Assembly (NCBI RefSeq): GCF_003054225.1
Contig: NZ_QBKQ01000002.1
Span: forward strand, 124,001 to 188,000
Length of the DNA stretch: 64,000 bases
Direction: 5' to 3'
Source: Christiangramia gaetbulicola
Lineage (GTDB): Bacteria > Bacteroidota > Bacteroidia > Flavobacteriales > Flavobacteriaceae
Position numbers and translations under genes: made by a program. The notes beneath the pieces were generated by a model that saw only the letters and a list, made by a program, of their open reading frames with translations, made no database searches and was not told the DNA's origin. Positions 32,896 to 40,854 of this stretch are shown in pieces; position 1 is the stretch's first letter, and each line of letters begins with the position of its first letter.

Positions 32896-34050
32896 CTAGA
32901 ATCTTAATAAAGCATTCATTTTTGATTTTTTCTGCGGCATGAATTCATGTTCTACGAGATAGACTTTTCCGCCCATTTCGATGGTTTTTTTAGCAGCGAG
33001 ATTTAATAAGGAAATGCTTCCATTTGTGTTATCGTCTGAAAATTCCACCTTCATTTCGTCCTCATGATAATCACCCCAGATCTCTGCGCGGTTTTCAATG
33101 AATAACGTATCTACCTTACCCTGATAAACGGCAGAAATGATATCGCTAACCGCCGATGTAGTATTCTCTGTCTGACTTTGTTCTTTATATTTCTCAATTT
33201 TCTTATCCCTGTTCTCGTTAAGATAAGGTTCGACTACTTCCAATGCTTTTTGATGAATACCTAAAAGATCAGTATCATTTGGATTCCCAGGAATAACCTG
33301 ATCCATCAAATGATTATAAGTGTTAGCATCTTTATAAATTGAAAACAGGTAATCCTGGCAATATACCACTAGCGGTAATTTCTCTTTGGTCAGATAATCC
33401 TTTAAGCCCTGGTCTACGGCTCTAAAAAATTGCTTGATCTCGGTTTTTTCATCACGTTCGCTACCTCCATGGCCATGAAACTGCGTCTTTTCACCACCTT
33501 CTCCCTGAGTTCTGAACTGTAAGGCCTTTTCTTTAAAATCGAAACCAACTCTTTCTTCCAGACGGGAAGGGGTGAGGTCTTCGATCTCTACAGGCGCTAT
33601 GCTGTATCTAGAGGCTTCAAATAAGCTCACTTTCTCCAACTGTATGGCCAGAATGTTGAATTTTCCATCGCCGGTCATCGCTGGTACCAGTGGTTTTACA
33701 TAAAACTCGTTTGAAATATAATGGTAAGCTTCAAAGTTTACCGGTAAGGTATAGCTTTCAAAAAAGTCTGGAGAAGCGAAAATGGCTAGCCCATCACTCT
33801 GGTGTCTCCAGAAATTACGGTTTTCCAAAAGCGATTCGATAGGTTTTCCTATTTTCTCTATGGTATTTTCTTCAACATTATCTTCTTTCAGTTTTTTGCG
33901 TATTTGCACCCATTCAGAATGTAAATGCTTTTTATTCTTTTCTTCGAGTACCTCTTTCCCGGCTCGCTGTGTTGGAATAAAAATAGAAACACAGGTATCG
34001 TTCTTTACGTTAGCCAGTTTTTTAAATTCTTGCTCATTAATCATCGACAT
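32896..34050 (-). CDS. Bacterial archaeo-eukaryotic release factor-like protein (baeRF)
   Basis: A 384-residue protein with no signal peptide. The three-part layout, the loop FHGHGG after an EGGEKTQ stretch (about residues 190-200), and the C-terminal Rossmann-like part resembling eRF1 domain 3 (VDTLFIENRAEIWG..., MGGKVYLVE) fit the baeRF superfamily, probably family 7. These are predicted ribosome-associated hydrolases or hibernation/rescue factors; no member close to this one has a known function to my knowledge. Monocistronic with its own terminator. Confidence 0.72.
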   Translation of the reverse strand: MSMINEQEFKKLANVKNDTCVSIFIPTQRAGKEVLEEKNKKHLHSEWVQIRKKLKEDNVEENTIEKIGKPIESLLENRNFWRHQSDGLAIFASPDFFESYTLPVNFEAYHYISNEFYVKPLVPAMTGDGKFNILAIQLEKVSLFEASRYSIAPVEIEDLTPSRLEERVGFDFKEKALQFRTQGEGGEKTQFHGHGGSERDEKTEIKQFFRAVDQGLKDYLTKEKLPLVVYCQDYLFSIYKDANTYNHLMDQVIPGNPNDTDLLGIHQKALEVVEPYLNENRDKKIEKYKEQSQTENTTSAVSDIISAVYQGKVDTLFIENRAEIWGDYHEDEMKVEFSDDNTNGSISLLNLAAKKTIEMGGKVYLVEHEFMPQKKSKMNALLRF

Positions 34051-34184
34051 ATCTAATTTATTTTTCGGTTAATTTGAACCTTTAAGATACGCCTTAACAA
34101 AGCCACATCAAAGCCTGCAGTGGCTGTGTTGTGCTAAATATTTCTTAATAAGTATGAAAGTTTTTTTAAACGAGCTAATAAGGT

Positions 34185-35063
34185 TTATAGTTCGTCATCT
34201 GGTTCAACATGAATGAGAACATCAGCAACCTGTGGAAGTTTCTCCAGGATACCGTCTTTAACCCGGTGTGCGATATCATGACCAGACTTAACGCTTATTT
34301 CTGCATCTACCGCGATGTGAAGGTCAACATGATAGGTCATTCCAGTTTTTCTGATAAAACATTTTTCAGTTTCCACAACTCCATCAATCTGTTGGGCGAT
34401 CTCCCTGATCTCTAATTCCACATCCTCATAACGATGTTCATCCATCACTTCACCCAATGCGGGTCTTAAAATGAGATAGGCGTTGAAAAGGATAAAGCCC
34501 GAAGCGAATAAGGCGGCCCAGTCGTCTGCATTTTCATAACCCTTGCCCATGTAAAGGGCTATGGAGATCCCTATAAAAGCCATCAGGGAAGTTATGGCAT
34601 CGCTACGGTGATGCCAGGCGTCTGCTTTAAGAGCAGAGCTATTGGTCTCAGTTCCTTTTTTTGAAACAAATCTGTATGAAACTTCTTTTATTAGAATAAT
34701 CGCCAGCAGAACTATAAGGGTATATGGTTCCGGAACTTCATGCGGCGTCTGTATATTCTCGATACTTTCATATGCAATTACCGTAGCCGAAACTATTAGG
34801 AAACCTACCACCATAAAAGTAATGAGCGGCTCTGCCTTACCGTGGCCATAAGGGTGATTTTCATCTGCCGGTTTATTGGCATATCTTAAACCAAGAAGTA
34901 CCAGAAGGGACGAAAAAACATCAGTGGTAGATTCAATAGCATCCGCAATTAACGCATAGGAATTTCCAAAAATACCGGTAACCGCTTTTGCAATTGCTAA
35001 AAGGGCGTTTCCTGCGATGCTAAAATAGGAGGCTTTAACGGCTTCCCGGTAACCCGGCTGCAT
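34185..35063 (-). CDS. Cation diffusion facilitator transporter
   Basis: A 292-residue CDF family antiporter exporting Zn2+ or similar divalent ions in exchange for protons. Six transmembrane helices are apparent in residues about 10-200; metal-site motifs are DAIESTTDV in helix 2 and HHRSDAITS in helix 5, and HPYGHGKAEPL lies in the cytosolic loop. The cytoplasmic dimerisation domain (about 205-285) has VDLHIAVDAEISVKSGHDIAH. Followed on the minus strand by nothing; preceded by the TSUP permease gene 39 bases away. Confidence 0.93.
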   Translation of the reverse strand: MQPGYREAVKASYFSIAGNALLAIAKAVTGIFGNSYALIADAIESTTDVFSSLLVLLGLRYANKPADENHPYGHGKAEPLITFMVVGFLIVSATVIAYESIENIQTPHEVPEPYTLIVLLAIILIKEVSYRFVSKKGTETNSSALKADAWHHRSDAITSLMAFIGISIALYMGKGYENADDWAALFASGFILFNAYLILRPALGEVMDEHRYEDVELEIREIAQQIDGVVETEKCFIRKTGMTYHVDLHIAVDAEISVKSGHDIAHRVKDGILEKLPQVADVLIHVEPDDEL

Positions 35064-35102
35064 AACGTAGTTTTTTGGAGATTACAAAATTATAATAATA
35101 AG

Positions 35103-35858
35103 TTACTTCAATTGGTTATAAATGAGTAAAATTCCGCTAACGACCATAAAAAGGATAAGCAGTTTACGGAAAGTACTACTCTTCATTCTGGAAAGGAATT
35201 TTTTGCCAATAATATTACCCACTACAGCACCCAAACCAAGAGCTATCCCGTAGATCCATAATTCTTTATATAGCAATCCGAAAAAGGCATAACTGCCAAT
35301 TTGCGATATCCCGAGAAAAAATGAATTCACAGTTTTAGTAGCAACCAATTCTTCTTTATCTAATCCAAGATTGAGGTAGAATGGATTCAAAATTGGACCA
35401 AGAGCACCTATGATCGTTCCTAAAACGGAAACTAGAAAACCAAGAGGAATTAAATACCACAAGTGAACTGGAAATGATCTTTCCTTCTTTCCGAAGCGAT
35501 ACTGAAAAATAGTACTTATAAGAAACAGGCCTACCAGGATCTGTAACCATGACGCATCTACGCTAGTAAAGAACCATCCTGCAACCCATGCTCCAAGCAT
35601 TGCTGCCGGCACATAATACCAAAAGACTTTCCAGTTGATATGTTTCCAGAATAAAATAAGCCTTGCCGGTCTTCCAATAAAAGTTCCCAGGTTTAGGACA
35701 GGAGCAATCTTTGTAGTGCCCAGCATGAAATTTAACAGGGGTACCAGGATAAGGGCCCCACCACCTCCGGATACTGTAGAAATAGTAAAAGCGATCAATC
35801 CCGCGAAAAACAGGATTATTAAATATAAAATATTGATGTCCTGGAATAATTCTATCAC
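35103..35858 (-). CDS. TSUP family permease (TauE/SafE)
   Basis: A 251-residue membrane protein with about eight transmembrane helices and the two glycine-rich repeats of the family (STVSGGGGALILVPLL; GTIIGALGPILNPFYL). TSUP proteins export sulfite, sulfoacetate or other organic acids; the substrate here is unknown. It lies in a minus-strand run with the GNAT gene 13 bases upstream. Confidence 0.88.
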   Translation of the reverse strand: MIELFQDINILYLIILFFAGLIAFTISTVSGGGGALILVPLLNFMLGTTKIAPVLNLGTFIGRPARLILFWKHINWKVFWYYVPAAMLGAWVAGWFFTSVDASWLQILVGLFLISTIFQYRFGKKERSFPVHLWYLIPLGFLVSVLGTIIGALGPILNPFYLNLGLDKEELVATKTVNSFFLGISQIGSYAFFGLLYKELWIYGIALGLGAVVGNIIGKKFLSRMKSSTFRKLLILFMVVSGILLIYNQLK

Positions 35859-35871
35859 AGCGATCTATGCT

Positions 35872-36360
35872 TTAATCTATACCTACGATTTTACTTCTTC
35901 TCTCAAAAATGAGCGTATCCCGCCAGATCCCATCCAGTTGAGCGATCTTTTCTCTTCTTCCCAGAAGCTTAAAACCAAATTTAGTATGAAGCTTAACAGT
36001 AGCTTCGTTCTCTGGGAAGACACTGGAAAATAAGGTCCAGATAAGGTTTTTTTCAGAAGATGCTATCAATCCCCGCATTAATTGGGAACCTATTCCTTTT
36101 CCTGAATGTTCCGGATGAATATAAATGCTTAGCTCGGCAACTCCCCGATAGACTTCTCTCATGGAAAAAGGAGCAAGGGCAGCCCAGCCTTTGATCATAT
36201 CATTTTCAAAAAATACCAGTCTTGAATGAGAATGATGTTTTTTATCCCATTCTTCCCAGGTTGGTACCCTGGTTTCAAAAGTCGCATTGCGCGTTTCCAA
36301 GCCCAGTTCGTAAATATTGAGGATCTCTGGAGCATCTGTAGATATAATGTTTCTAATCAT
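35872..36360 (-). CDS. GNAT N-acetyltransferase (phosphinothricin acetyltransferase-like)
   Basis: A 162-residue GCN5-fold acetyltransferase. The acetyl-CoA loop HSGKGIGSQLM and the Pat/Bar-type features (ATFETRVPTWEEWD near the start, HTKFGFKLLGRREKI) suggest it acetylates a small amine such as methionine sulfoximine or another amino acid analogue. Its ATG directly abuts the stop of the DUF1853 gene with no spacer. Confidence 0.88.
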   Translation of the reverse strand: MIRNIISTDAPEILNIYELGLETRNATFETRVPTWEEWDKKHHSHSRLVFFENDMIKGWAALAPFSMREVYRGVAELSIYIHPEHSGKGIGSQLMRGLIASSEKNLIWTLFSSVFPENEATVKLHTKFGFKLLGRREKIAQLDGIWRDTLIFERRSKIVGID

Positions 36361-37191
36361 TTACCACCAAACTATAAAAAAACTATGAAAGGAATCTTTG
36401 GTTTTCATCCATACCAGAGGAGCTTTCTTTCTTTCAAATAATTGTTCAACATTATTAATTAATTCATCATATCCATACCAGTCTGAATTACGGCCAGGAT
36501 CACAACTCCAGTCTTTCTTTTGCGGACTATAGAACAAATTATTCTCCCATCCCATATTTTTAAAATTCAATAAGGGAAACCACTTTCCGGTTATACAATT
36601 CAGATTTATCATAGGATTTTGATGAAAAACTGAATTATCGGGTAAAAATAACTGGGCCTTAAAACAAAGTTGTTGTTCGATTTTATCTAAATTCAGGTTG
36701 AGTTCCTGTAAATAATTTTGAGCTTCAGGTTTATATAATAGCGGGAATTGCCGCGAGTTCAATTTGTCCAGTTTTTCCGGAAAACTATCTCTTCTGTTTG
36801 GACCAATCCACTTATTGATTTCTGGGGAAAGATTAGGGTCATAGACGTAGAGCTTATAAACCAGTTCTATATGCAGAGGTTTAGAGCATTCTTTATCAAA
36901 CACCAGGAAATCCAGTTCACCAATAGTTCTTTTATCTTCTATGATCTGAAGGTTTGAAGCGATCAACTCATACCTGGAACTATGTTTTATCGCGTTTTCG
37001 AAGAAACTTTCCATACGCTTTCCCAAAACAGAATTCCGGGGATGGTCCAGCTCATTTAGATCTTGCAATAAGGTATCAGTAATCTTTATCTCAGGAAATT
37101 CGAACTGCTTTATGGCTCCAGTTTGCGAGCTGAAAATGTCTTTGGTATTTAGAAAACCTTTGAATTGATCTAGAATTTCCAGGTTATTCAT
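36361..37191 (-). CDS. DUF1853 family protein
   Basis: A 276-residue cytoplasmic protein. LGKRMESFFENAIKHSS followed by GELDFLVFD and HIELVYKLYV matches DUF1853, a family whose core (E..ELDF..HIE.K-like) recalls PD-(D/E)xK nuclease folds; that link is my inference. The start codon abuts the stop of the GyrI-like gene and the stop abuts the GNAT start, so all three are one transcript. Function unknown. Confidence 0.78.
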   Translation of the reverse strand: MNNLEILDQFKGFLNTKDIFSSQTGAIKQFEFPEIKITDTLLQDLNELDHPRNSVLGKRMESFFENAIKHSSRYELIASNLQIIEDKRTIGELDFLVFDKECSKPLHIELVYKLYVYDPNLSPEINKWIGPNRRDSFPEKLDKLNSRQFPLLYKPEAQNYLQELNLNLDKIEQQLCFKAQLFLPDNSVFHQNPMINLNCITGKWFPLLNFKNMGWENNLFYSPQKKDWSCDPGRNSDWYGYDELINNVEQLFERKKAPLVWMKTKDSFHSFFIVWW

Positions 37192-37680
37192 TTAATCTTT
37201 CTTGATTGGGATCCAGATCTTTTCCTTTGAATCGGGATTTTCTGGTCCTTTATATTCTTCACCCAGAACTTCGAAATGCGGCCGGTTATCGAGGCTATAT
37301 TGAGAAGCTGGTATCCATTCATCGAAAATGAATTTTGCAGTTTCAGCAAATTCCTTGGAGGTGCCTTCATGGGTGAACACAGCATAAAGCCCACCAGGTA
37401 ATTTCAATCCCTTAAGGCCTTCCTTTAGCTCAGAATAATCTTCTACTTCCAGGGCAGCCCATTTCTCATAGATCGATTGAGAATTGAATTGACCTTTCAT
37501 GAATCCCTCATCATACACCTGAACTGAAAATAGATCATCGCTTTTGGTATTGCTGATCTCTTTTTTCTGCTTCATGAATCTTTTCCAGAGAAGCGCGGTC
37601 TTGTCATCGGTAAGACTGGTATGCAGGCTAATTCCCATAAGTTTTTTAGCTTCCATTTCAACTATTTCCGGGTCTTTCAT
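37192..37680 (-). CDS. GyrI-like effector-binding domain protein
   Basis: A 162-residue single-domain protein of the GyrI/AraC effector-binding superfamily (MGISLHTSLTDD, LKLPGGLYAVFTHEGTSKEF, RPHFEVLGEEYKG, WIPIKK). Such stand-alone domains bind small aromatic or cationic ligands and sometimes hydrolyse them; no DNA-binding part is present. First gene of the abutting three-gene group, eleven bases after the DPP gene stop. Confidence 0.85.
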   Translation of the reverse strand: MKDPEIVEMEAKKLMGISLHTSLTDDKTALLWKRFMKQKKEISNTKSDDLFSVQVYDEGFMKGQFNSQSIYEKWAALEVEDYSELKEGLKGLKLPGGLYAVFTHEGTSKEFAETAKFIFDEWIPASQYSLDNRPHFEVLGEEYKGPENPDSKEKIWIPIKKD

Positions 37681-37691
37681 ATAGAGCTTGA

Positions 37692-39869
37692 TTATTTTTT
37701 GAGATCGATCTTGAAATTTTCAGGGGGAGTGGCTCCTTTAAGGTTCTCCACGAAATAGTCCCATCTTCTGCGCATCACATAATAAGAATCATCGCCGTAG
37801 CTATGTCTTGCATGCGGGAGAACTATTAGGTCAAAATCTTTATTTGCTTTGATGAGAGCATCCACGACCAGATAAGTATGATATGGAGGTACGTTATCGT
37901 CCATGGCGCCATGTATAAGCATTAATTTTCCTTTTAAATTTTCGGCATACTGAGCATTGGCATCATAAATATAGGCTGAAGTACTATCTGGATCTTCCCC
38001 CATCAAGCCTATATATCTTTCTCCCCAAACATCCTCATAATTCCTGTTATCATGATTCCCAGATTCGGCAATTCCAACCTGATAGAAATCGGGATATTTG
38101 AACATTGCCGCTACGGTGGCCGAACCGCCACCGGAATGTCCCCAAACACCAATTCTGGAAGTGTCCATAAAAGAATATTTTTTAGATAACTGTTTGATCC
38201 CGCTTATCTGATCTGGTAAGGTATTTTCTGAAAGGCTCCCGTAACAGGCATCGTGGAAAGATTTTTCTCTTCCCGGGTTACAGGTACCTTCAAGCACGAA
38301 CACTACAAATCCCAGTTCGGCAAGCGCCTGATGATCCCTTCGAGAAGTTTTAAAAGACCAGCCACGAATACTACCTCCCTGCGGTCCAGGATAGATATAA
38401 TTTATTATCGGGTACTTTTTAGTTTTATCAAGGTTTGTTGGAGTAAACATGAGTCCGTAAAGATCCCATTCTCCATTCGCAGATCTCACAGTAAACTCTT
38501 CGGGTGCCTTCCAGCCATTTTCTTTCAAAGCCTGAATATTTTCCTCTTCGAGTTGGGTTATTAATTTTACATCGCTATTTCTTAGAACAGCTATATTTGG
38601 TTTGGTTGGAGTAGAATAATTATCCACAAAATATTCATGATCTGGAGACCAGTGGATAGAATGTGTTCCTTTTTCCGGAGTAAGGTTTTTTAAATTTTTG
38701 CCGGAAAGGTCTATTTTATACAAATGACTGAAATATGGATTCTCTTCCTTATTTTTTCCGTTAGCCATAAAATAGATCTCTTTTTCTTCCTCATCGATAT
38801 AAGAGACCTGAGTGACCACAAATTTTCCTTTAGTGATCTGGTTCTTTAATTTACCGGTTTCAGCATTATATAAATAAAGATGTCCATAATCGTCTCTTTC
38901 AGAATACCAGATGATCTCATTGGATGCATCCAGGTAACTCCAGTTGATCTTATCCTGGCCAGATTCATACTGCGTAGCTACTTTTTCTTCAAATATTTCT
39001 TTCACTTCTCCGGTGCTGGCATTGGCCATTCTAAGCTTTGCCGATTTATGGTCTCTGGACGTCGAAACGAAATATAGTCTTGTGGAGTCATTACTCCATT
39101 CATTATCATCGAAACTACCAGAGCAACTAATATCATCACAAAGGGTTCCCCTGCGAGGATCTGGCTCAATATTTAATTTTAGAACCTCTTTATTCTCTGT
39201 ATCTATGATTACTCTTTCTATCTGAATCACTTTTTCATCCTGAGGCAAAGGATATTTCCATTTTCGCAATTCTGGAGCGCCAACATTTGTGGTAACCAGG
39301 TACATATCACTCACATGTCTTTGATCTTGGCGGTAGGTAGCGATTTTTTTGGAATCTGGCGACCAGAGCAAGATCGGCTTGTCGCTTTTTCTCCAGCCGG
39401 CATTATCTGTGGCATAGCCGTAATTTTCGATTCCATTGGTGGTTAGCTGAGTTTCTTTCCCGGTTTCAAGGTTTCGCATCCAGAGGTTCCAGTCTTTTAT
39501 AAATGCAACCTTTTTGCCATCCGGCGAGACCATTTCTGAACTTGTGTGCGTAGTATTATTTATTTTGTTGCCGAGCTTAGTTCCGGCAAGTAAACTTTCC
39601 AGCGAATTTGCAATTTGTCTGGAGCCCTCTTTCGCATTTACCAGAACATATTCCTCTCCGTTATTTGTGGATACCTGGTACCAGAAATTTTCATTATCCA
39701 GCCAGGTGGGACTAACGTACTTTCTATAGACCAGGGCATCTGTATTATCACCTAAAAATTGAACCGCCCTTTCATAATCTTTTTTGGTAACGATTTCTTT
39801 TTCTACCTGCGCAATAGCAGTAAGACTAATAAAAGTGACGAGGAAAAATAAATGCAGGGACTTTTTCAT
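37692..39869 (-). CDS. S9 family dipeptidyl peptidase (DPP IV-like), secreted
   Basis: A 725-residue serine peptidase. MKKSLHLFFLVTFISLTAIAQ is a signal peptide, so the start at 39869 is preferred to 39938. An eight-bladed propeller (DPPIV N-terminal region, about 90-470) covers a C-terminal alpha/beta hydrolase domain with the nucleophile in GHSGGG, the Asp in HGAMDDNVPP and the His in LPHARHSYGDD. It should cleave dipeptides from peptide N-termini in the periplasm, feeding protein scavenging. Confidence 0.92.
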   Translation of the reverse strand: MKKSLHLFFLVTFISLTAIAQVEKEIVTKKDYERAVQFLGDNTDALVYRKYVSPTWLDNENFWYQVSTNNGEEYVLVNAKEGSRQIANSLESLLAGTKLGNKINNTTHTSSEMVSPDGKKVAFIKDWNLWMRNLETGKETQLTTNGIENYGYATDNAGWRKSDKPILLWSPDSKKIATYRQDQRHVSDMYLVTTNVGAPELRKWKYPLPQDEKVIQIERVIIDTENKEVLKLNIEPDPRRGTLCDDISCSGSFDDNEWSNDSTRLYFVSTSRDHKSAKLRMANASTGEVKEIFEEKVATQYESGQDKINWSYLDASNEIIWYSERDDYGHLYLYNAETGKLKNQITKGKFVVTQVSYIDEEEKEIYFMANGKNKEENPYFSHLYKIDLSGKNLKNLTPEKGTHSIHWSPDHEYFVDNYSTPTKPNIAVLRNSDVKLITQLEEENIQALKENGWKAPEEFTVRSANGEWDLYGLMFTPTNLDKTKKYPIINYIYPGPQGGSIRGWSFKTSRRDHQALAELGFVVFVLEGTCNPGREKSFHDACYGSLSENTLPDQISGIKQLSKKYSFMDTSRIGVWGHSGGGSATVAAMFKYPDFYQVGIAESGNHDNRNYEDVWGERYIGLMGEDPDSTSAYIYDANAQYAENLKGKLMLIHGAMDDNVPPYHTYLVVDALIKANKDFDLIVLPHARHSYGDDSYYVMRRRWDYFVENLKGATPPENFKIDLKK

Positions 39870-40041
39870 GCGGATCTTTTTGTTTGAATAAGCAAGATAA
39901 AAAATAAAAAGGGCTATCCAGAATAATAAAATCTTCACTTAGTAAACCTTTTTGGAATTTCAGGATAATTATATCCCTGCTATCTATGCTTCGCCTTTTA
40001 TTATGGCCTCTAACGGACTTAGTTTTACAGATTATTATGAA

Positions 40042-40049
40042 TATCTTTG
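40042..40049 (+). promoter_or_regulatory. -7 promoter element of the TruA-like gene
   Basis: TATCTTTG fits TAnnTTTG. It overlaps the TTG at 40047, so that codon cannot be the start if this promoter is used; the TTG at 40065 is then the better start. Confidence 0.5.
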
Positions 40050-40064
40050 GCCAAAATCCAAGAT

Positions 40065-40853
40065 TTGTTCCGAAAGCGATTCTACTACTTTATCAAGATT
40101 CAGTACTTAGGTTACCGTTTGCATGGCTGGCAAAAGCAACCGGATGTAAAAACGGTGGAAGGTTTGATCACCAAAACCTTGAGATGGGTCATGCCTGAGG
40201 CCAAATGTAAAATTCTTGGGACCAGCAGGACAGATGCCATGGTTTCTGCAGAAGAATCTGCTTTTGAATTATTCCTTGATCATGAACCTCTTGAAGACCT
40301 GGACGAATTTCTGAAAGATTTCAACAAAAACCTTCCCCAGGATATTAGGGCATTAAGTATAGAAGAAGTAGATGAAAAGTTCAATATTATCCAGCATTCC
40401 AAAACCAAGGAATATGCCTATTTGTTTAGTGTAGGGGACAAGTTTCATCCTTTTTGCGCTCCCTTTATGGCGAATTTCCAGGAAGATCTGGATATTGAAA
40501 AAATGAAGGAAGCCGCAAGCTTATTCCAGGGAAAACATAATTTTAAGAACTATTGCGTTCGGGTTTCAGATAAGAGCACTTTCGAGAGAGAGATGATCAA
40601 ATCTGAACTAGTAGAGAATACTGAATATACGGCTAATTTCTTCCCGGAGCGTTCTTATATTTTCCATATCCATGCCTCCGGATTTTTGCGCCACCAGGTT
40701 AGGTTGATGATGGGCAGCCTTGTACTGGTTGGCAGGGGAGAATTAAGCCTTGAGGATATCAGGAATAGTTTAAAACCTGATAGTCCCGAATTACAAATGG
40801 ACTATATCGCCCCGGCTTCCGGATTAATTTTGAATAAGATCGAGTTCGATTGA
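40065..40853 (+). CDS. TruA-like tRNA pseudouridine synthase
   Basis: About 262 residues (268 if the TTG at 40047 is used). TruA-type pseudouridine synthase: LGYRLHGWQKQP near the start, catalytic Asp in GTSRTDAMVSAEES, and the C-terminal FLRHQVRLMMGSLVLVG signature. The motif SRTDAMV differs from the usual GRTDAGV, so this is a divergent TruA paralogue rather than the canonical enzyme for positions 38-40. No ATG is available near the conserved N-terminus. Its stop is one base from the convergent recQ stop. Confidence 0.82.
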   Translation: MFRKRFYYFIKIQYLGYRLHGWQKQPDVKTVEGLITKTLRWVMPEAKCKILGTSRTDAMVSAEESAFELFLDHEPLEDLDEFLKDFNKNLPQDIRALSIEEVDEKFNIIQHSKTKEYAYLFSVGDKFHPFCAPFMANFQEDLDIEKMKEAASLFQGKHNFKNYCVRVSDKSTFEREMIKSELVENTEYTANFFPERSYIFHIHASGFLRHQVRLMMGSLVLVGRGELSLEDIRNSLKPDSPELQMDYIAPASGLILNKIEFD

Positions 40854-40854
40854 C

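Noticed and set aside
34085-34125. Imperfect hairpin AGCCAC...GTGGCT in the gap before the baeRF-like gene
   Set aside because: Only six pairs with a large loop and no T run; not convincing as terminator or operator.
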